Below, one piece after another: positions 1-9,089 of a DNA stretch of 64,000 nt. The DNA lies in contig NZ_FTNI01000012.1 in the NCBI RefSeq assembly GCF_900156315.1, positions 151,562-215,561 on the forward strand. The letters are read 5' to 3'. The notes under the pieces are model-generated. The model was not told the DNA's origin. It worked only from the letters and a program-made list of their open reading frames with translations, and ran no database searches. Position 1 is the stretch's first letter. Each line of letters begins with the position of its first letter. This DNA is from Microbispora rosea. Lineage in GTDB: Bacteria > Actinomycetota > Actinomycetes > Streptosporangiales > Streptosporangiaceae. The position numbers were made by a program, and so were the translations under genes.

Positions 1-1231
1 GCACGCCGCGAGTGTCCAGGACGAGAGGGGCTCGCTCCTCCACGACGTCGAGGTCGAAGATCGAGTGCTGCTGGAGCAGGACCACCACGTCGGCGGCGGC
101 CACGGCCTCGGCCAGGTCCTCCTCGCGGGGGATCTGTCTGCCCTCGACCGACCACTCCTTCACGTACGGGTCGCAGAAGGACAGCTCGGCGCCCAGTTCC
201 AGGAGCGCCTCGGCCACGGGGATGGCCGGCGTCTCCCGCTCGTCGGCGATGTCCGGCTTGTACGTCACGCCGAGGAGCAGCACGCGCGAGCCGTTCACGG
301 CCTTGCGGGCCCGGTTGAGCAGCCGCTGCACGCGGGCCACCACGTACGACGGCATCCGCTCGTTGATCTCCTGGGCCAGTTCGACGAACCGGAAGGGGTA
401 GCCGAGCTTGCGCACCGTGTAGGACAGGTACGACGGGTCGACGGGGATGCAGTGCCCGCCGACGCCGGGGCCCGGCAGGAACTTCTGGAAGCCGAACGGC
501 TTGGTGGAGGCGGCCTCGATGGCCTCCCACAGGTTCACGCCGAGCTCGTCGCAGAAGATCGCCATCTCGTTGACGAGGGCGATGTTGACGTGGCGGTAGG
601 TGTTCTCCAGCAGCTTGGCCATCTCCGCCTCGCGGGTGCCGCTGACCGGCACGACCCGCTCGACGAACTGCGCGTAGAAGGCCGCGGCCCGCTCCTTGCA
701 GGCGGAGGTGTAGCCGCCGACGACCTTGGGGGTGTTGCGCAGGCCGAACTTGGGGTTGCCCGGGTCGATCCGCTCCGGCGAGAACGCCAGGTGGAAGTCC
801 TTGCCGGCCACCAGGCCGGACTGCTCCAGGATCGGCCGCGCCAGCTCGTCCGTGGTGCCGGGCCACGTGGTGGACTCCAGCACGACGAGCGTGCCCGCCT
901 GAAGATGCTCTGCGACGGCCCGAGTGGCGCCCTCGACGGCCGACAGATCCGGACGGTGGTCCTCGTCCAGCGGCGTCGGAACGCAGATGACGATCGTGCT
1001 CGACCGCGACAGCACCGACGCGTCCAGCGTGGCCGTGAAGCCGGCGGTGAGCATCGCGTCGAGGTCGGCGTCGGTCAGGTCGTCGATGTAGGAGCGGCCG
1101 GCGTTCAGGGCCTCGACCTTGCGGGGGTCGACGTCCAGACCAGCCACCCGCAGGCCCGCTGCCGTGGCCTCTTTGGCCAGCGGCATGCCCACGTATCCCA
1201 GCCCGATGATCGTGAGATCGAAGGCTGTCAC
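1..1231 (-). CDS. Nucleotide-sugar dehydrogenase (UDP-ManNAc/UDP-GlcNAc dehydrogenase type), 3' end outside window
   Basis: NAD-dependent oxidation of a UDP-sugar at C6 to the uronic acid, in the cytoplasm, for cell-surface polysaccharide. About 410 residues are visible, close to the usual 420-440; the C-terminus lies beyond base 1. The N-terminus has the Rossmann loop GLGYVGMP directly after the start. The catalytic motif GVGGHCIPVDPSYL carries the nucleophile Cys261, and this extended form is typical of the UDP-ManNAc/UDP-GlcNAc dehydrogenases (WecC/WbpA/TviB) rather than plain UDP-glucose dehydrogenase. The C-terminal domain shows GVTYKPDIADERETP. The start is a GTG with no strong ribosome site. 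wecB lies about 1.9 kb away, so the likely substrate is UDP-ManNAc; that pairing is inference. Confidence 0.93.
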   Translation of the reverse strand, partial: MTAFDLTIIGLGYVGMPLAKEATAAGLRVAGLDVDPRKVEALNAGRSYIDDLTDADLDAMLTAGFTATLDASVLSRSSTIVICVPTPLDEDHRPDLSAVEGATRAVAEHLQAGTLVVLESTTWPGTTDELARPILEQSGLVAGKDFHLAFSPERIDPGNPKFGLRNTPKVVGGYTSACKERAAAFYAQFVERVVPVSGTREAEMAKLLENTYRHVNIALVNEMAIFCDELGVNLWEAIEAASTKPFGFQKFLPGPGVGGHCIPVDPSYLSYTVRKLGYPFRFVELAQEINERMPSYVVARVQRLLNRARKAVNGSRVLLLGVTYKPDIADERETPAIPVAEALLELGAELSFCDPYVKEWSVEGRQIPREEDLAEAVAAADVVVLLQQHSIFDLDVVEERAPLVLDTRGV

Positions 1232-1341
1232 GACGAGGCCTTTGGGGGAACCTGGGGGCGGAAACAACACTTCATGGTGGCAAAGGCTATCTCAACTCGG
1301 AACCAAGCATGCCTGATGCAACACATCCGACTTTCTGCTGT

Positions 1342-3009
1342 TTATCGGTTTTCGGTCAAGGACTGGTAGATCCCTTGGTACGTGCGGGCCAGGCTGCTCC
1401 AGGTCCGGTGCGCGGCGACCTCGGCCTTGCCCGCCTCGCCCATGATCCGGCGGCGTTCCGGATCGTCGCTCAGCGCGGCGAGCGCCTTGGCCAGCGCGGC
1501 CGGATCGCCGGGCGGCACCAGCAGTCCGGCCCCCTCGCCGCCGACGAGTTCCGACAGCGCGGGCAGGTCGCTCAGCACGACCGGCTTGCCCAGCGCCATC
1601 GCCTCGACCGGCTTCAGCGGGGTGACGAGGCGGCACACACGCAGGTCCTCACGCGGGCAGACGAAGATGTCGATGGCCGCCTGGGCCTGCAACGCCTCGT
1701 CCGGGCCCACCCGGCCGGGCAGGATCGCCTCCTTCAGGCCGAGCCGGTCGACCTGTTCGAGCAGCGCGGGCCGCTCGGCGCCGTCCCCGACCAGCAGGAC
1801 CTTCACCGGCGTTCCGGCGTCGCGCAGCAGCGCGGCGGCGCTCAGCAATGTGGCGAATCCCTCGTAGGCGACGATGCTCGACACCGAGCCCACGACGATC
1901 TCGTCGCGCCCGATCCCGAACCGGTCGCGGAACGCCTCGCCGTCGTAGTCGGCCGTCAGCAGGGCGTCGTCCACGGCGTTGGGCGCGAGGAAGATGCGCT
2001 CCCTGGGCACGCCGCGCTCCACGATCTCGGCCGCCATCGTCTCGGCGAGCGTCACGACCGCGTCGGCCTCGCGCATGATCTGCGCCTCGCGCTCACGCTG
2101 CAGCGTGTGCCGCTCGCTGCCGACCCTGGCCGGGTCCCGGGAGACCCAGGTCTCCTCCAGGAAGCCGCGCACCTCGTACACGAAGGGCGTGTTCGTCCGC
2201 TCGCGCACCGCGAGCGCGACGGAGCCGTTACGGTGGTCGGTCGCCGCGTGCAGGACCTGCGGACGCAGGGTCCTGACCAGCTCGGAGACGTCCGCGGCGC
2301 CGCGGATCATCCGCCCCTGGCTCTCGAACGGCATCTCGCCCTTGGGCAGCAGCCGGTAGTAGGGGATCCCGTCGATCTCCTCGTACGGCTCGGCGTCGGT
2401 GTGCCCCTGGAGCATGGGCCAGCCCCAGCTCGTCACGACGTGGGGGTCGAGCCCCGCCGCCTTCTGGGCGGTGACGATGCGGTGGGTGCGCACGGTGTAC
2501 CCCGCCTGCGTGTACGGCAGGGCGTTGGTGACCATGTGCAGCACCCGGCCGGCCACCCGCTCACCCATGATGATCTTCGGCTTGGGCGGGATCGGGTTCG
2601 GTCCGAGCGCGGCCTTCTCACCCTCGTAGTAGGCCATCCTCCGGCGGACGAACGGCCACCGGGACTGCGGCTGGAGCACCCGGACCGCGTCCGACATCCG
2701 GCCGGCCTCGAAGTGCGCCTTGGCGTCCCGCAGCGGGCCCTTGGCCGCGCGCTGCAGGATCTTGCGGGTCCTGACCTTGACGAACCGGGCCGCGGGCCAG
2801 GCGACGCGTCCGACGACCGGGCGCACCCCGGGAGGTATCGCGTCGGCGGCGGCCTGGGCGACCCGCATCGGGTCGGACTTGACCTTGCTCACGAAGATCC
2901 GGGAGACGAGGACCGGGTTCCTCGCGAACCCCCGGAGGAAGCCGCCGAGGCCGGCCTTCGCGGACGCGGCGGACACCACCTTTGCGGGCTTGTTGGCCTC
3001 GGTTTCCAC
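1342..3009 (-). CDS. Glycosyltransferase family 4 protein
   Basis: Predicted GT-B fold glycosyltransferase that transfers a sugar from a nucleotide donor onto a surface glycan; donor and acceptor are unknown. The protein has 555 residues. The first 150 or so are a basic, weakly conserved extension. The N-terminal GT-B domain follows (LHMVTNALPYTQAGYTVRTH). The C-terminal GT1/GT4 donor domain carries VGSVSSIVAYEGF, VLLVGDGAERPAL and the PVEAMALGKPVV segment that holds the conserved glutamate. The start is GTG at 3009, facing wecB across about 100 bp, so the two probably share a divergent promoter region. The dehydrogenase gene lies downstream on the same strand after 110 bp, consistent with one surface-polysaccharide locus. 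Confidence 0.88.
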   Translation of the reverse strand: METEANKPAKVVSAASAKAGLGGFLRGFARNPVLVSRIFVSKVKSDPMRVAQAAADAIPPGVRPVVGRVAWPAARFVKVRTRKILQRAAKGPLRDAKAHFEAGRMSDAVRVLQPQSRWPFVRRRMAYYEGEKAALGPNPIPPKPKIIMGERVAGRVLHMVTNALPYTQAGYTVRTHRIVTAQKAAGLDPHVVTSWGWPMLQGHTDAEPYEEIDGIPYYRLLPKGEMPFESQGRMIRGAADVSELVRTLRPQVLHAATDHRNGSVALAVRERTNTPFVYEVRGFLEETWVSRDPARVGSERHTLQREREAQIMREADAVVTLAETMAAEIVERGVPRERIFLAPNAVDDALLTADYDGEAFRDRFGIGRDEIVVGSVSSIVAYEGFATLLSAAALLRDAGTPVKVLLVGDGAERPALLEQVDRLGLKEAILPGRVGPDEALQAQAAIDIFVCPREDLRVCRLVTPLKPVEAMALGKPVVLSDLPALSELVGGEGAGLLVPPGDPAALAKALAALSDDPERRRIMGEAGKAEVAAHRTWSSLARTYQGIYQSLTENR

Positions 3010-3107
3010 GGCGCGACCGTACCATAGGCAACGTTTGTGCCAGGGAGTGCGAAAACGCGCAGCAGGGCACGGCTTGTGAGCACGACCAGAGACGAAAGGC
3101 GAGGCAG

Positions 3108-4235
3108 ATGAGAGACAACCCCCTCGTCCTGCACGTACTGGGCGCCCGGCCGAACTTCGTCAAGGCGGCCCCGGTCGTCAGGGGGCTGGCCGAGCTCGGG
3201 GTCCGGCAGGGCATCATCCACACCGGCCAGCACTACGACGCGCTGATGTCGGACGTGTTCTTCGCCGACCTGGGGCTGCCCGAGCCGATCGCCAACCTCG
3301 GCGTCGGCAGCGGCACCCACGCCCGGCAGACGGCCGCCCTGCTCACGGGGCTGGAGGACGTCGTGCTCGAACACCGCCCGGCGCTCGTGGTGGTGTACGG
3401 CGACGTGAACTCGACGCTCGCGGCGATCCTCGTCTGCGCCAAGTTGCACGTGCCGACCGCGCACGTCGAGGCGGGCCTGCGCTCCTTCGACCGGGAGATG
3501 CCGGAGGAGGTCAACCGGGTCGTCACCGACGCGCTGTCCGACCTGCTGTTCGCCACCTCGCCCGAGGCGCTGTCACACCTCGCCAACGAGGGCGTGAACC
3601 CGGCGAAGGTGCACCTCGTCGGCAACCCCATGATCGACAGCCTGTTCGCCGCGCTGCCGAAGCTCGACCCGGCGCCGGTCCAGGAGCGTCTGGGGATCGA
3701 CGGCGGCTACGCGGTGGCGACGCTGCACCGCCCGGCCAACGTGGACGACCCGGAGGCCGCCCGCGAACTGGTCGACGCCGTGCTCGGGGTGGCCGAGCAG
3801 GTGCCGGTCGTCGTGCCCCTGCACCCCCGCGGCCGGCAGCGGCTGGCGGAGGCCGGGCTCGTGGACCGGCCGAATCTGAAGATCGTGGACCCGCTGGGCT
3901 ACGTGGACTTCCTGTCCCTGGTGCGGGGCGCCGCCCTGGTGGTGACCGACTCCGGCGGCGTCCAGGAGGAGACGACCATGCTGGGCGTCCCCTGCCTGAC
4001 CGTCCGGCCCAACACCGAGCGGCCGATCACCGTGACCCACGGCACCAACCGGCTCGTCACCCCCGCCTCGCTGCCCGCCGCGGCGTCCAAGGCGCTCGCG
4101 GACGGCGCGGCCACACCGAGCGGCGAGCTGCCGCCGCTGTGGGACGGCGCGGCCGGGCCGCGGATCGCCCGCGTCATCGACGCCTGGCTCCGCGGCGACA
4201 ACCTCTCCCCCGCCGCCAAGGGCGCCCTGCGCTAA
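3108..4235 (+). CDS. wecB: UDP-N-acetylglucosamine 2-epimerase (non-hydrolysing)
   Basis: Interconverts UDP-GlcNAc and UDP-ManNAc in the cytoplasm, supplying ManNAc or, after oxidation, ManNAcA units. The 375-residue length matches the family. It opens with LHVLGARPNFVKAAPV, and the family's acidic and His residues are present: Asp99 in VYGDVNST, Glu121 in HVEAGLRSFD and His207 in TLHRPANVDD. The C-terminal TDSGGVQEE signature of the nucleotide-binding domain is also there. ATG at 3108 follows a purine-rich ribosome site (aaaggcgagg). Its stop lies 3 bp from the stop of the convergent decarboxylase-family gene. With the dehydrogenase at the window start it could form a UDP-ManNAcA route. Confidence 0.96.
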   Translation: MRDNPLVLHVLGARPNFVKAAPVVRGLAELGVRQGIIHTGQHYDALMSDVFFADLGLPEPIANLGVGSGTHARQTAALLTGLEDVVLEHRPALVVVYGDVNSTLAAILVCAKLHVPTAHVEAGLRSFDREMPEEVNRVVTDALSDLLFATSPEALSHLANEGVNPAKVHLVGNPMIDSLFAALPKLDPAPVQERLGIDGGYAVATLHRPANVDDPEAARELVDAVLGVAEQVPVVVPLHPRGRQRLAEAGLVDRPNLKIVDPLGYVDFLSLVRGAALVVTDSGGVQEETTMLGVPCLTVRPNTERPITVTHGTNRLVTPASLPAAASKALADGAATPSGELPPLWDGAAGPRIARVIDAWLRGDNLSPAAKGALR

Positions 4236-4238
4236 GCG

Positions 4239-4640
4239 TCAGGACAGGTTCTGGACGGGGGGCAGGCCGCGCTCGGCGAAGACCTTCTTCGCCACCAGCG
4301 TGGCGTTGATCGCCCTCGGCATGCCCGCGTAGACCGCCGAGTGCAGGAGTGCCTCGGCGATCTCGGTGGCGGTGAGGCCCACGTTCAGCGCGGCGTTGAG
4401 GTGCACGTCGAGCTCGATCTCGCAGCCCCCGAGGGCCGTCAGGACGCCGAGGGTGACGAGCTGCCGGTCCCGCGGTGACAGCTCGGGGCGTGCGTACATG
4501 TCGCCGAACGCCCACGCCACCACCTGGTGGCCGAGCTCGGGCGAGACGTCGGCGAGGGACGCGACGACGCGCTGCCCGGCCTCGCCGTCGACCTCGTTCA
4601 GCACCTTGAGGCCGTATTCGTAGCGCTCTTCGCGGTTCAT
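4239..4640 (-). CDS. Carboxymuconolactone decarboxylase family protein (PcaC-like)
   Basis: Small all-helical protein of 133 residues, the usual size for stand-alone members. The family includes gamma-carboxymuconolactone decarboxylase (protocatechuate pathway) and peroxidase-like AhpD proteins. The core is present: a Cys73-x6-His80 segment (GGCEIELDVHLNAALNVG) followed by the helix TEIAEALLHSAVYAGMP. The CxxC pair of AhpD peroxidases is absent, so a lactone or decarboxylase-like role is likelier. No other protocatechuate gene is nearby, so the substrate is open. It is transcribed divergently from the LysR gene at 4767, the classic arrangement for a LysR-controlled target. Confidence 0.85.
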   Translation of the reverse strand: MNREERYEYGLKVLNEVDGEAGQRVVASLADVSPELGHQVVAWAFGDMYARPELSPRDRQLVTLGVLTALGGCEIELDVHLNAALNVGLTATEIAEALLHSAVYAGMPRAINATLVAKKVFAERGLPPVQNLS

Positions 4641-4766
4641 GGTTCTCCATCCGGTCGGTCCGGGCCGCCTGGTCGGCGTCCCGGCTGCGACCAGCCTCGC
4701 CCCTCCCGCGTCCTGTCCCGCTCGGCAGGCGTGGGAATCTGCATCTCCTATGCCTCGGAGGTATGG

Positions 4767-5672
4767 ATGAACCTGAGACTGCTCGAGTACGTGGTGGCGA
4801 TCTGCGAGGAGGGGAGCATCAGCGCGGCGGCGCGGCGCCTGCACCTGACGCAGCCGACGCTCAGCCGGCAGGTGCACGAGCTGGAACGGCGGCTGGGGAC
4901 GCCGCTGTTCGAACGCGAGGGCAGGGGGATGGTCCCGACGCCGGCGGGCCGTGCGCTGGTGGCCCGGGCCACCACGGTCCTCGCCGAGGCGCGGGCCGCG
5001 CTGGACGACGTCCGGCTGGCGGCCGAGGGGCTGGCCGGACGGCTGACGGTGACGTTCGCCGGCTCGGGGATCAACGGCCCGCTGGGCGGCGCGCTCGGCC
5101 GGTTGCGCCGGGAGATGCCCCGCGTCGAGCTGCGCCTGGTGGAGAGCTTCAACGACGCCGAGATGTCCGGCGGCGTCCTCGACGGCCGCTTCGACATCGC
5201 CGTCCAGCGTCTGCCCGCCCGCGACCCGCGTCTGGTGGCGCGCTCCTGGTGGCGCGAGCCGCTCAGCCTGTTCCTGCCCGCGGCGCATCCGCTGGCGCAT
5301 GAGGCCGGCGCCGCGCCGCTGACCGCGCTCGGCCAGGTGCCGCTCGTCGTGTGGCCGCGGGAGGTCTCCCCGCACTCCTACGACGAGATCATCGCATTGT
5401 GCGACCACGCCGGCGTGACACCCCGCATCGGCGCGGAGGGCCGGAGCGTGCAGACGGTGCTGGCGCTGGTCGCGGCCGGTTTCGGCGCGGCCGTGATGTC
5501 GGACTCCCATCGCGCGCTCCGCCGCGTCGGCGTCCGCGCCCGCCCGCTGGAGGGCACCTCCACGACCCTCCACATGGTCTGGCGGGCGAAGGACGCGAAT
5601 CCCCTCCTCGAGCGCTTCCGCTCGGTGCTGGCCACCCTCGCCACGAGCGATCCCGCCAGACCGGTCCATTGA
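4767..5672 (+). CDS. LysR-family transcriptional regulator
   Basis: DNA-binding regulator of 301 residues. The N-terminal winged helix-turn-helix is typical (MNLRLLEYVVAI, then AARRLHLTQPTLSRQVHELE). The C-terminal periplasmic-binding-like effector domain begins near residue 90. ATG 4767 was chosen because GGAG at 4757-4760 is correctly spaced; an ATG at 4763 is in another frame. It probably controls the divergent carboxymuconolactone decarboxylase-like gene. A small dyad, GCAT-N5-ATGC at 4741-4753, lies just upstream of the ribosome site and could be part of a LysR box, but this is weak. The effector is unknown. Confidence 0.92.
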   Translation: MNLRLLEYVVAICEEGSISAAARRLHLTQPTLSRQVHELERRLGTPLFEREGRGMVPTPAGRALVARATTVLAEARAALDDVRLAAEGLAGRLTVTFAGSGINGPLGGALGRLRREMPRVELRLVESFNDAEMSGGVLDGRFDIAVQRLPARDPRLVARSWWREPLSLFLPAAHPLAHEAGAAPLTALGQVPLVVWPREVSPHSYDEIIALCDHAGVTPRIGAEGRSVQTVLALVAAGFGAAVMSDSHRALRRVGVRARPLEGTSTTLHMVWRAKDANPLLERFRSVLATLATSDPARPVH

Positions 5673-5739
5673 AACCCCTATATCGGCACAAAGGTCCCTG
5701 CAGCCCCTTTACGATGGCTTGTCCGTAAGGGGGAGAGGC

Positions 5740-7818
5740 ATGGCTGAGAGCGACGAGACTCCTGAGACTCCTGAAGAGCCCCGTTTCCAGCGGCTGGGGC
5801 CGGTGAACTGGCTGCCCGAGGAGCGCAAGCACGTCGAGCAGTACGAGCAGCGGATCCGCGACCTGGAGAACCGGCTCGCCTACCAGGAGGCCCGCGCCGA
5901 CTACGCCCTCTGGCGGCTGCAGGCCACCCAGACCCAGAAGCCCTACCGCGTCGCGCAGGTGCTGACGAACGCGGCGAAGCCGAAGAAGATCGTCCGGCTG
6001 CCCCGCGATCTCAGCAAGGCGATGAAGGACGGCAAGAAGGCGCCGAAGGCGCCGCCCTCCGCGATCGAGGTCGCCGCCGCCGCCGAGACACGGGGCCCCG
6101 AGGTCAAGATCCCGGGCCTCAGGTGGCCGGACGGCCCGGTCGTACGGCCGGACATGCCCGTCGCGGTCATCCTCGACGACTTCTCCCGCATGGCCTTCAA
6201 GTACGAGTGGGACCAGATCGAGTTCGGGCTGCAGGACTGGCGGGAGATCTTCGCCGAGAAGCGGCCGGAGATGCTGTTCTGCGAGTCGGCCTGGCACGGC
6301 AACCAGGGCCGCTGGCGCTACCAGATGACCGGGACCAACGCGCCCAAGCAGGAGCTGCGCGACCTGATCGCCTGGTGCCGCGAGGAGGGCATCCCCACGG
6401 TCTTCTGGAACAAGGAGGACCCGCCCAACTTCGACTTCTTCATCGACACGGCCAAGCTGTTCGACTACGTGTACACGTGCGACGGCGACATGATCCCGAA
6501 ATATCGCGAGATGCTGGGTCATGACCGTGTCGGCGTGCTGCAGTTCGCCGCCCAGCCCCGGATCCACAACCCGATCCAGACCAAGATGGGCCGGCCGTAC
6601 GACGTGGTCTTCGCGGGGATGTACTTCCGCGACAAGCACCCCGAGCGGCGCGAGCAGATGGAGACGATCCTCGCGCCCGTGCGCCCGCTCGGCCTGCACA
6701 TCTACGCCAGGAACGCCTCGGTGGCCGACAAGTACGCCTGGCCCGAGGAGTATCGCCCCCACATCGTCGGCGAGCTGCCGTACGAGCAGATGCTGGCCGC
6801 GTACAAGATGTACAAGGTCTTCCTGAACGTGAACTCGGTGATCGACTCGCCGACCATGTGCGCGCGCCGGGTCTTCGAGCTGTCGGCCTGCTCGACCACG
6901 GTGCTGTCGGGGTGGTCGCGGGCCATCGAGGAGACGTTCGGCCCGCTCATCCCGGTCGCGCACTCCCAGGAGGAGGCGTACAACCGGGCGATCTACCTGA
7001 TCAACAGCCCCGAGCTGCGGGCTCGCCAGGGCCACCTGGCGATGCGCGAGGTGTTCGACAAGCACCTGTTCTCCCACCGCGTCGACCAGATCCTCGGCGA
7101 CCTCGGCCTCCCGGTCGTCTCCCGGTCGCGGTCGATCTCCGTGGTGCTGCCGACCAACCGGGCCGGCCAGCTCGAACACGCGATCAGCCAGGTGGCGCGG
7201 CAGCGGCACCGCAACCTGGAGCTCGTGCTGGTCATGCACGGCCTGTCGGAGGACCCGGCGGTCGTGCGCGACAAGGCCCTCGCGGCGGGCATCCCGGCCG
7301 TGAAGGTGCTGACCGCCGACCCCTCCTGGACGCTGGGCGAGGTGCTCAACCACGGCATCGCCCACGCCGAGGGCGAGCTGATCTCCAAGATGGACGACGA
7401 CAACATCTACGGCGAGCACTACCTGTCGGACCTGGTCCGCTCCTTCGACTACGCCGACGCCGAGATGGTCGGCAAGGGCGCGCACTACACGTACTTCCCC
7501 GACCAGGACGTCACGATCTTCCGCCTGCCCGGGCTGGAGCACCGCTACGCCCACCTCATCCAGGGGGCGACGATCCTGGCCAGCGCCGACCTGCTGCGGG
7601 CGTTCCCGTTCGAGCCGGTCAACGCGGGCGAGGACACCCGTCTCGTGCGGCGCTGCAAGGAGGAGGGCGTCCGGATCTACTCGGCCGACCGGTACAACTT
7701 CATCTACATGCGCGGCTCGGACGCCACCGCCCACACCTGGCAGGCGGCGGACTACAAGCTGACCCGCAACGCGCAGTTCTGCTTCGCCGGCAACCCCGAG
7801 GCGCACGTCCTCATCTGA
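5740..7818 (+). CDS. Two-domain glycosyltransferase (CgeB/Glyco_trans_1_2 type plus GT2)
   Basis: Large cytoplasmic glycosyltransferase of 692 residues. A short coiled coil comes first (residues ~20-55, EQYEQRIRDLENRLAYQ). A lysine-rich linker follows, then a GT-B-like half ending in the CgeB/Glyco_trans_1_2 signature (NVNSVIDSPTMCARRVFELS). The C-terminal GT2 domain begins near SISVVLPTNRAGQLEHAISQ and carries an acidic metal-binding cluster, SKMDDDNIYGEHY. Two transferase modules could add successive sugars, or one could be regulatory. ATG 5740 follows a strong AAGGGGGAGAGGC ribosome site. The gene stands alone and ends at a clear hairpin with a T tract. The acceptor is unknown; a surface glycan is inferred from the neighbouring sugar genes. 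Confidence 0.85.
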   Translation: MAESDETPETPEEPRFQRLGPVNWLPEERKHVEQYEQRIRDLENRLAYQEARADYALWRLQATQTQKPYRVAQVLTNAAKPKKIVRLPRDLSKAMKDGKKAPKAPPSAIEVAAAAETRGPEVKIPGLRWPDGPVVRPDMPVAVILDDFSRMAFKYEWDQIEFGLQDWREIFAEKRPEMLFCESAWHGNQGRWRYQMTGTNAPKQELRDLIAWCREEGIPTVFWNKEDPPNFDFFIDTAKLFDYVYTCDGDMIPKYREMLGHDRVGVLQFAAQPRIHNPIQTKMGRPYDVVFAGMYFRDKHPERREQMETILAPVRPLGLHIYARNASVADKYAWPEEYRPHIVGELPYEQMLAAYKMYKVFLNVNSVIDSPTMCARRVFELSACSTTVLSGWSRAIEETFGPLIPVAHSQEEAYNRAIYLINSPELRARQGHLAMREVFDKHLFSHRVDQILGDLGLPVVSRSRSISVVLPTNRAGQLEHAISQVARQRHRNLELVLVMHGLSEDPAVVRDKALAAGIPAVKVLTADPSWTLGEVLNHGIAHAEGELISKMDDDNIYGEHYLSDLVRSFDYADAEMVGKGAHYTYFPDQDVTIFRLPGLEHRYAHLIQGATILASADLLRAFPFEPVNAGEDTRLVRRCKEEGVRIYSADRYNFIYMRGSDATAHTWQAADYKLTRNAQFCFAGNPEAHVLI

Positions 7819-7835
7819 CCGGCGCTCCTGTGGGA

Positions 7836-7879
7836 GGAGGCCGTCCAGGGCTCGTCACGGCTCTGGACGGCCTCCTTTT
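7836..7879 (+). terminator. Intrinsic terminator after the two-domain glycosyltransferase gene
   Basis: A 13-bp perfect stem pairs 7836-7848 (GGAGGCCGTCCAG) with 7863-7875 (CTGGACGGCCTCC). Four T residues follow at 7876-7879. It begins 18 bp after the stop codon. This is the most canonical Rho-independent terminator in the window. Confidence 0.9.
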
Positions 7880-8069
7880 CGCTCTGCCCACGGCCCTCCC
7901 GGTCTCCCTGCGCCCTTCCGACGTCGCCTGTCCGACGCTCCGACCTGCCCGTTCCCGCCCTGGTACCCCTGGCTGTACCTCCATTGGGCAGCACGCGGGA
8001 GCGACCGAGCGGGCCGGCGGCTGGTGTGCTGAGCACTGTCAGTCGAGCGCTCCCGCAGGAGAGAGTGAA

Positions 8070-8999
8070 ATGGCAGTCGACAGCCGGCCGCGGGCCGGGC
8101 ACCACACGAGCGAGACCGGGATCCGGGGCTTCATCCGCCGCCGCCCGCTGGTCGCCTTCTTCGCCCTGGCCAACCTCATGAGCTGGGCGGTCTGGTCACC
8201 CTACGTGCTCTCGGACAACGGCCTGGGGGTCTGGGACTTCGAGTTCCCCTCCGTGCTCGGGACATCCCAGTTCTCCGGCGTTCTCCCCGGCGCGTACCTC
8301 GGCCCCATCTTCGCCGCGTACATCGTGACCAGGGTCGCGGACGGCAGGGAAGGCGTCCGCCGATGGGTCCGGCGGATGACCAAGTGGCGAGTCGGCTGGG
8401 CCTGGTACGTCACGGCCGCCCTCGGCGTCCCCGCCGCCCTCGTCGTCACCGGGTACGCGCTCTCCGGCGAGAACGTCCACATGCCGTCCGTCGCCGCTCT
8501 GGTCGCCTACGTGCCCGGCCTGCTGCTCCAGATGGTCACCACCGGTCTCGCGGAAGAGCCCGGCTGGCGTGACTTCGCCCTGCCCCGCATGCAGCGGAGG
8601 TTCGGCCCGCTGGGCGCGACCGTCATCCTCGGCCCGCTGTGGGGTGTCTGGCACCTGCCGCTGTTCCTGAGCCAGTGGGGCGGGTGGCCGGACGTCACCT
8701 GGATGAGGGTCGGCGAGTTCATCGCCTTCGCCTCCCTCTTCAGCGTGGTCGTCACCTGGGTGTTCAACCGCACCGGCCAGAGCCTGCCGCTGATCATGCT
8801 GCTGCACGTCAGCGTCAACAACTTCATGTCGATCGTCTACTCGGACATGTTCCCGTCGCTCGACACCCCCGAGCACGCGAGCCACGTCACGCTGCTCGCG
8901 GCCACCACGGCGGCGATCCTGGTGCTCATCGCGACCCGTGGACGCCTCGGCTACCGCCCGGCGGAGGAGTCCGCGCCGGAGCTCGCCCCGCAGTGCTGA
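8070..8999 (+). CDS. CPBP-family intramembrane metalloprotease (CAAX/abortive-infection type)
   Basis: Polytopic membrane protein of 309 residues, with about seven to eight hydrophobic segments starting at residue ~26. The glutamate protease motifs are all present: EEPGWR (Glu162, Glu163, Arg167), GVWHLP (His195) and HVSVNN (His246, Asn250). Family members include Rce1-type CAAX proteases and bacterial proteins tied to bacteriocin immunity or regulated proteolysis; no substrate is evident here. ATG 8070 follows AGGAGAGAG. The 190 bp upstream include a short dyad, GGTAC-N8-GTACC (7962-7979), that could be an operator. The next gene is an unrelated histidine kinase 90 bp downstream. Confidence 0.88.
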   Translation: MAVDSRPRAGHHTSETGIRGFIRRRPLVAFFALANLMSWAVWSPYVLSDNGLGVWDFEFPSVLGTSQFSGVLPGAYLGPIFAAYIVTRVADGREGVRRWVRRMTKWRVGWAWYVTAALGVPAALVVTGYALSGENVHMPSVAALVAYVPGLLLQMVTTGLAEEPGWRDFALPRMQRRFGPLGATVILGPLWGVWHLPLFLSQWGGWPDVTWMRVGEFIAFASLFSVVVTWVFNRTGQSLPLIMLLHVSVNNFMSIVYSDMFPSLDTPEHASHVTLLAATTAAILVLIATRGRLGYRPAEESAPELAPQC

Positions 9000-9089
9000 A
9001 CCAGCGCGCCGGGAGCCCGGACGCCGAGAGGGACACAGGCCCACACGCCGCGCGAAGACTCTAAGCTCGTCAGCCCGAGGGGGTGCATC

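Noticed and set aside
1309..3027. Long plus-strand frame opposite the GT4 gene
   Set aside because: Its translation is Arg/Gly/His-rich without domains; the minus-strand glycosyltransferase explains the open frame through codon bias.
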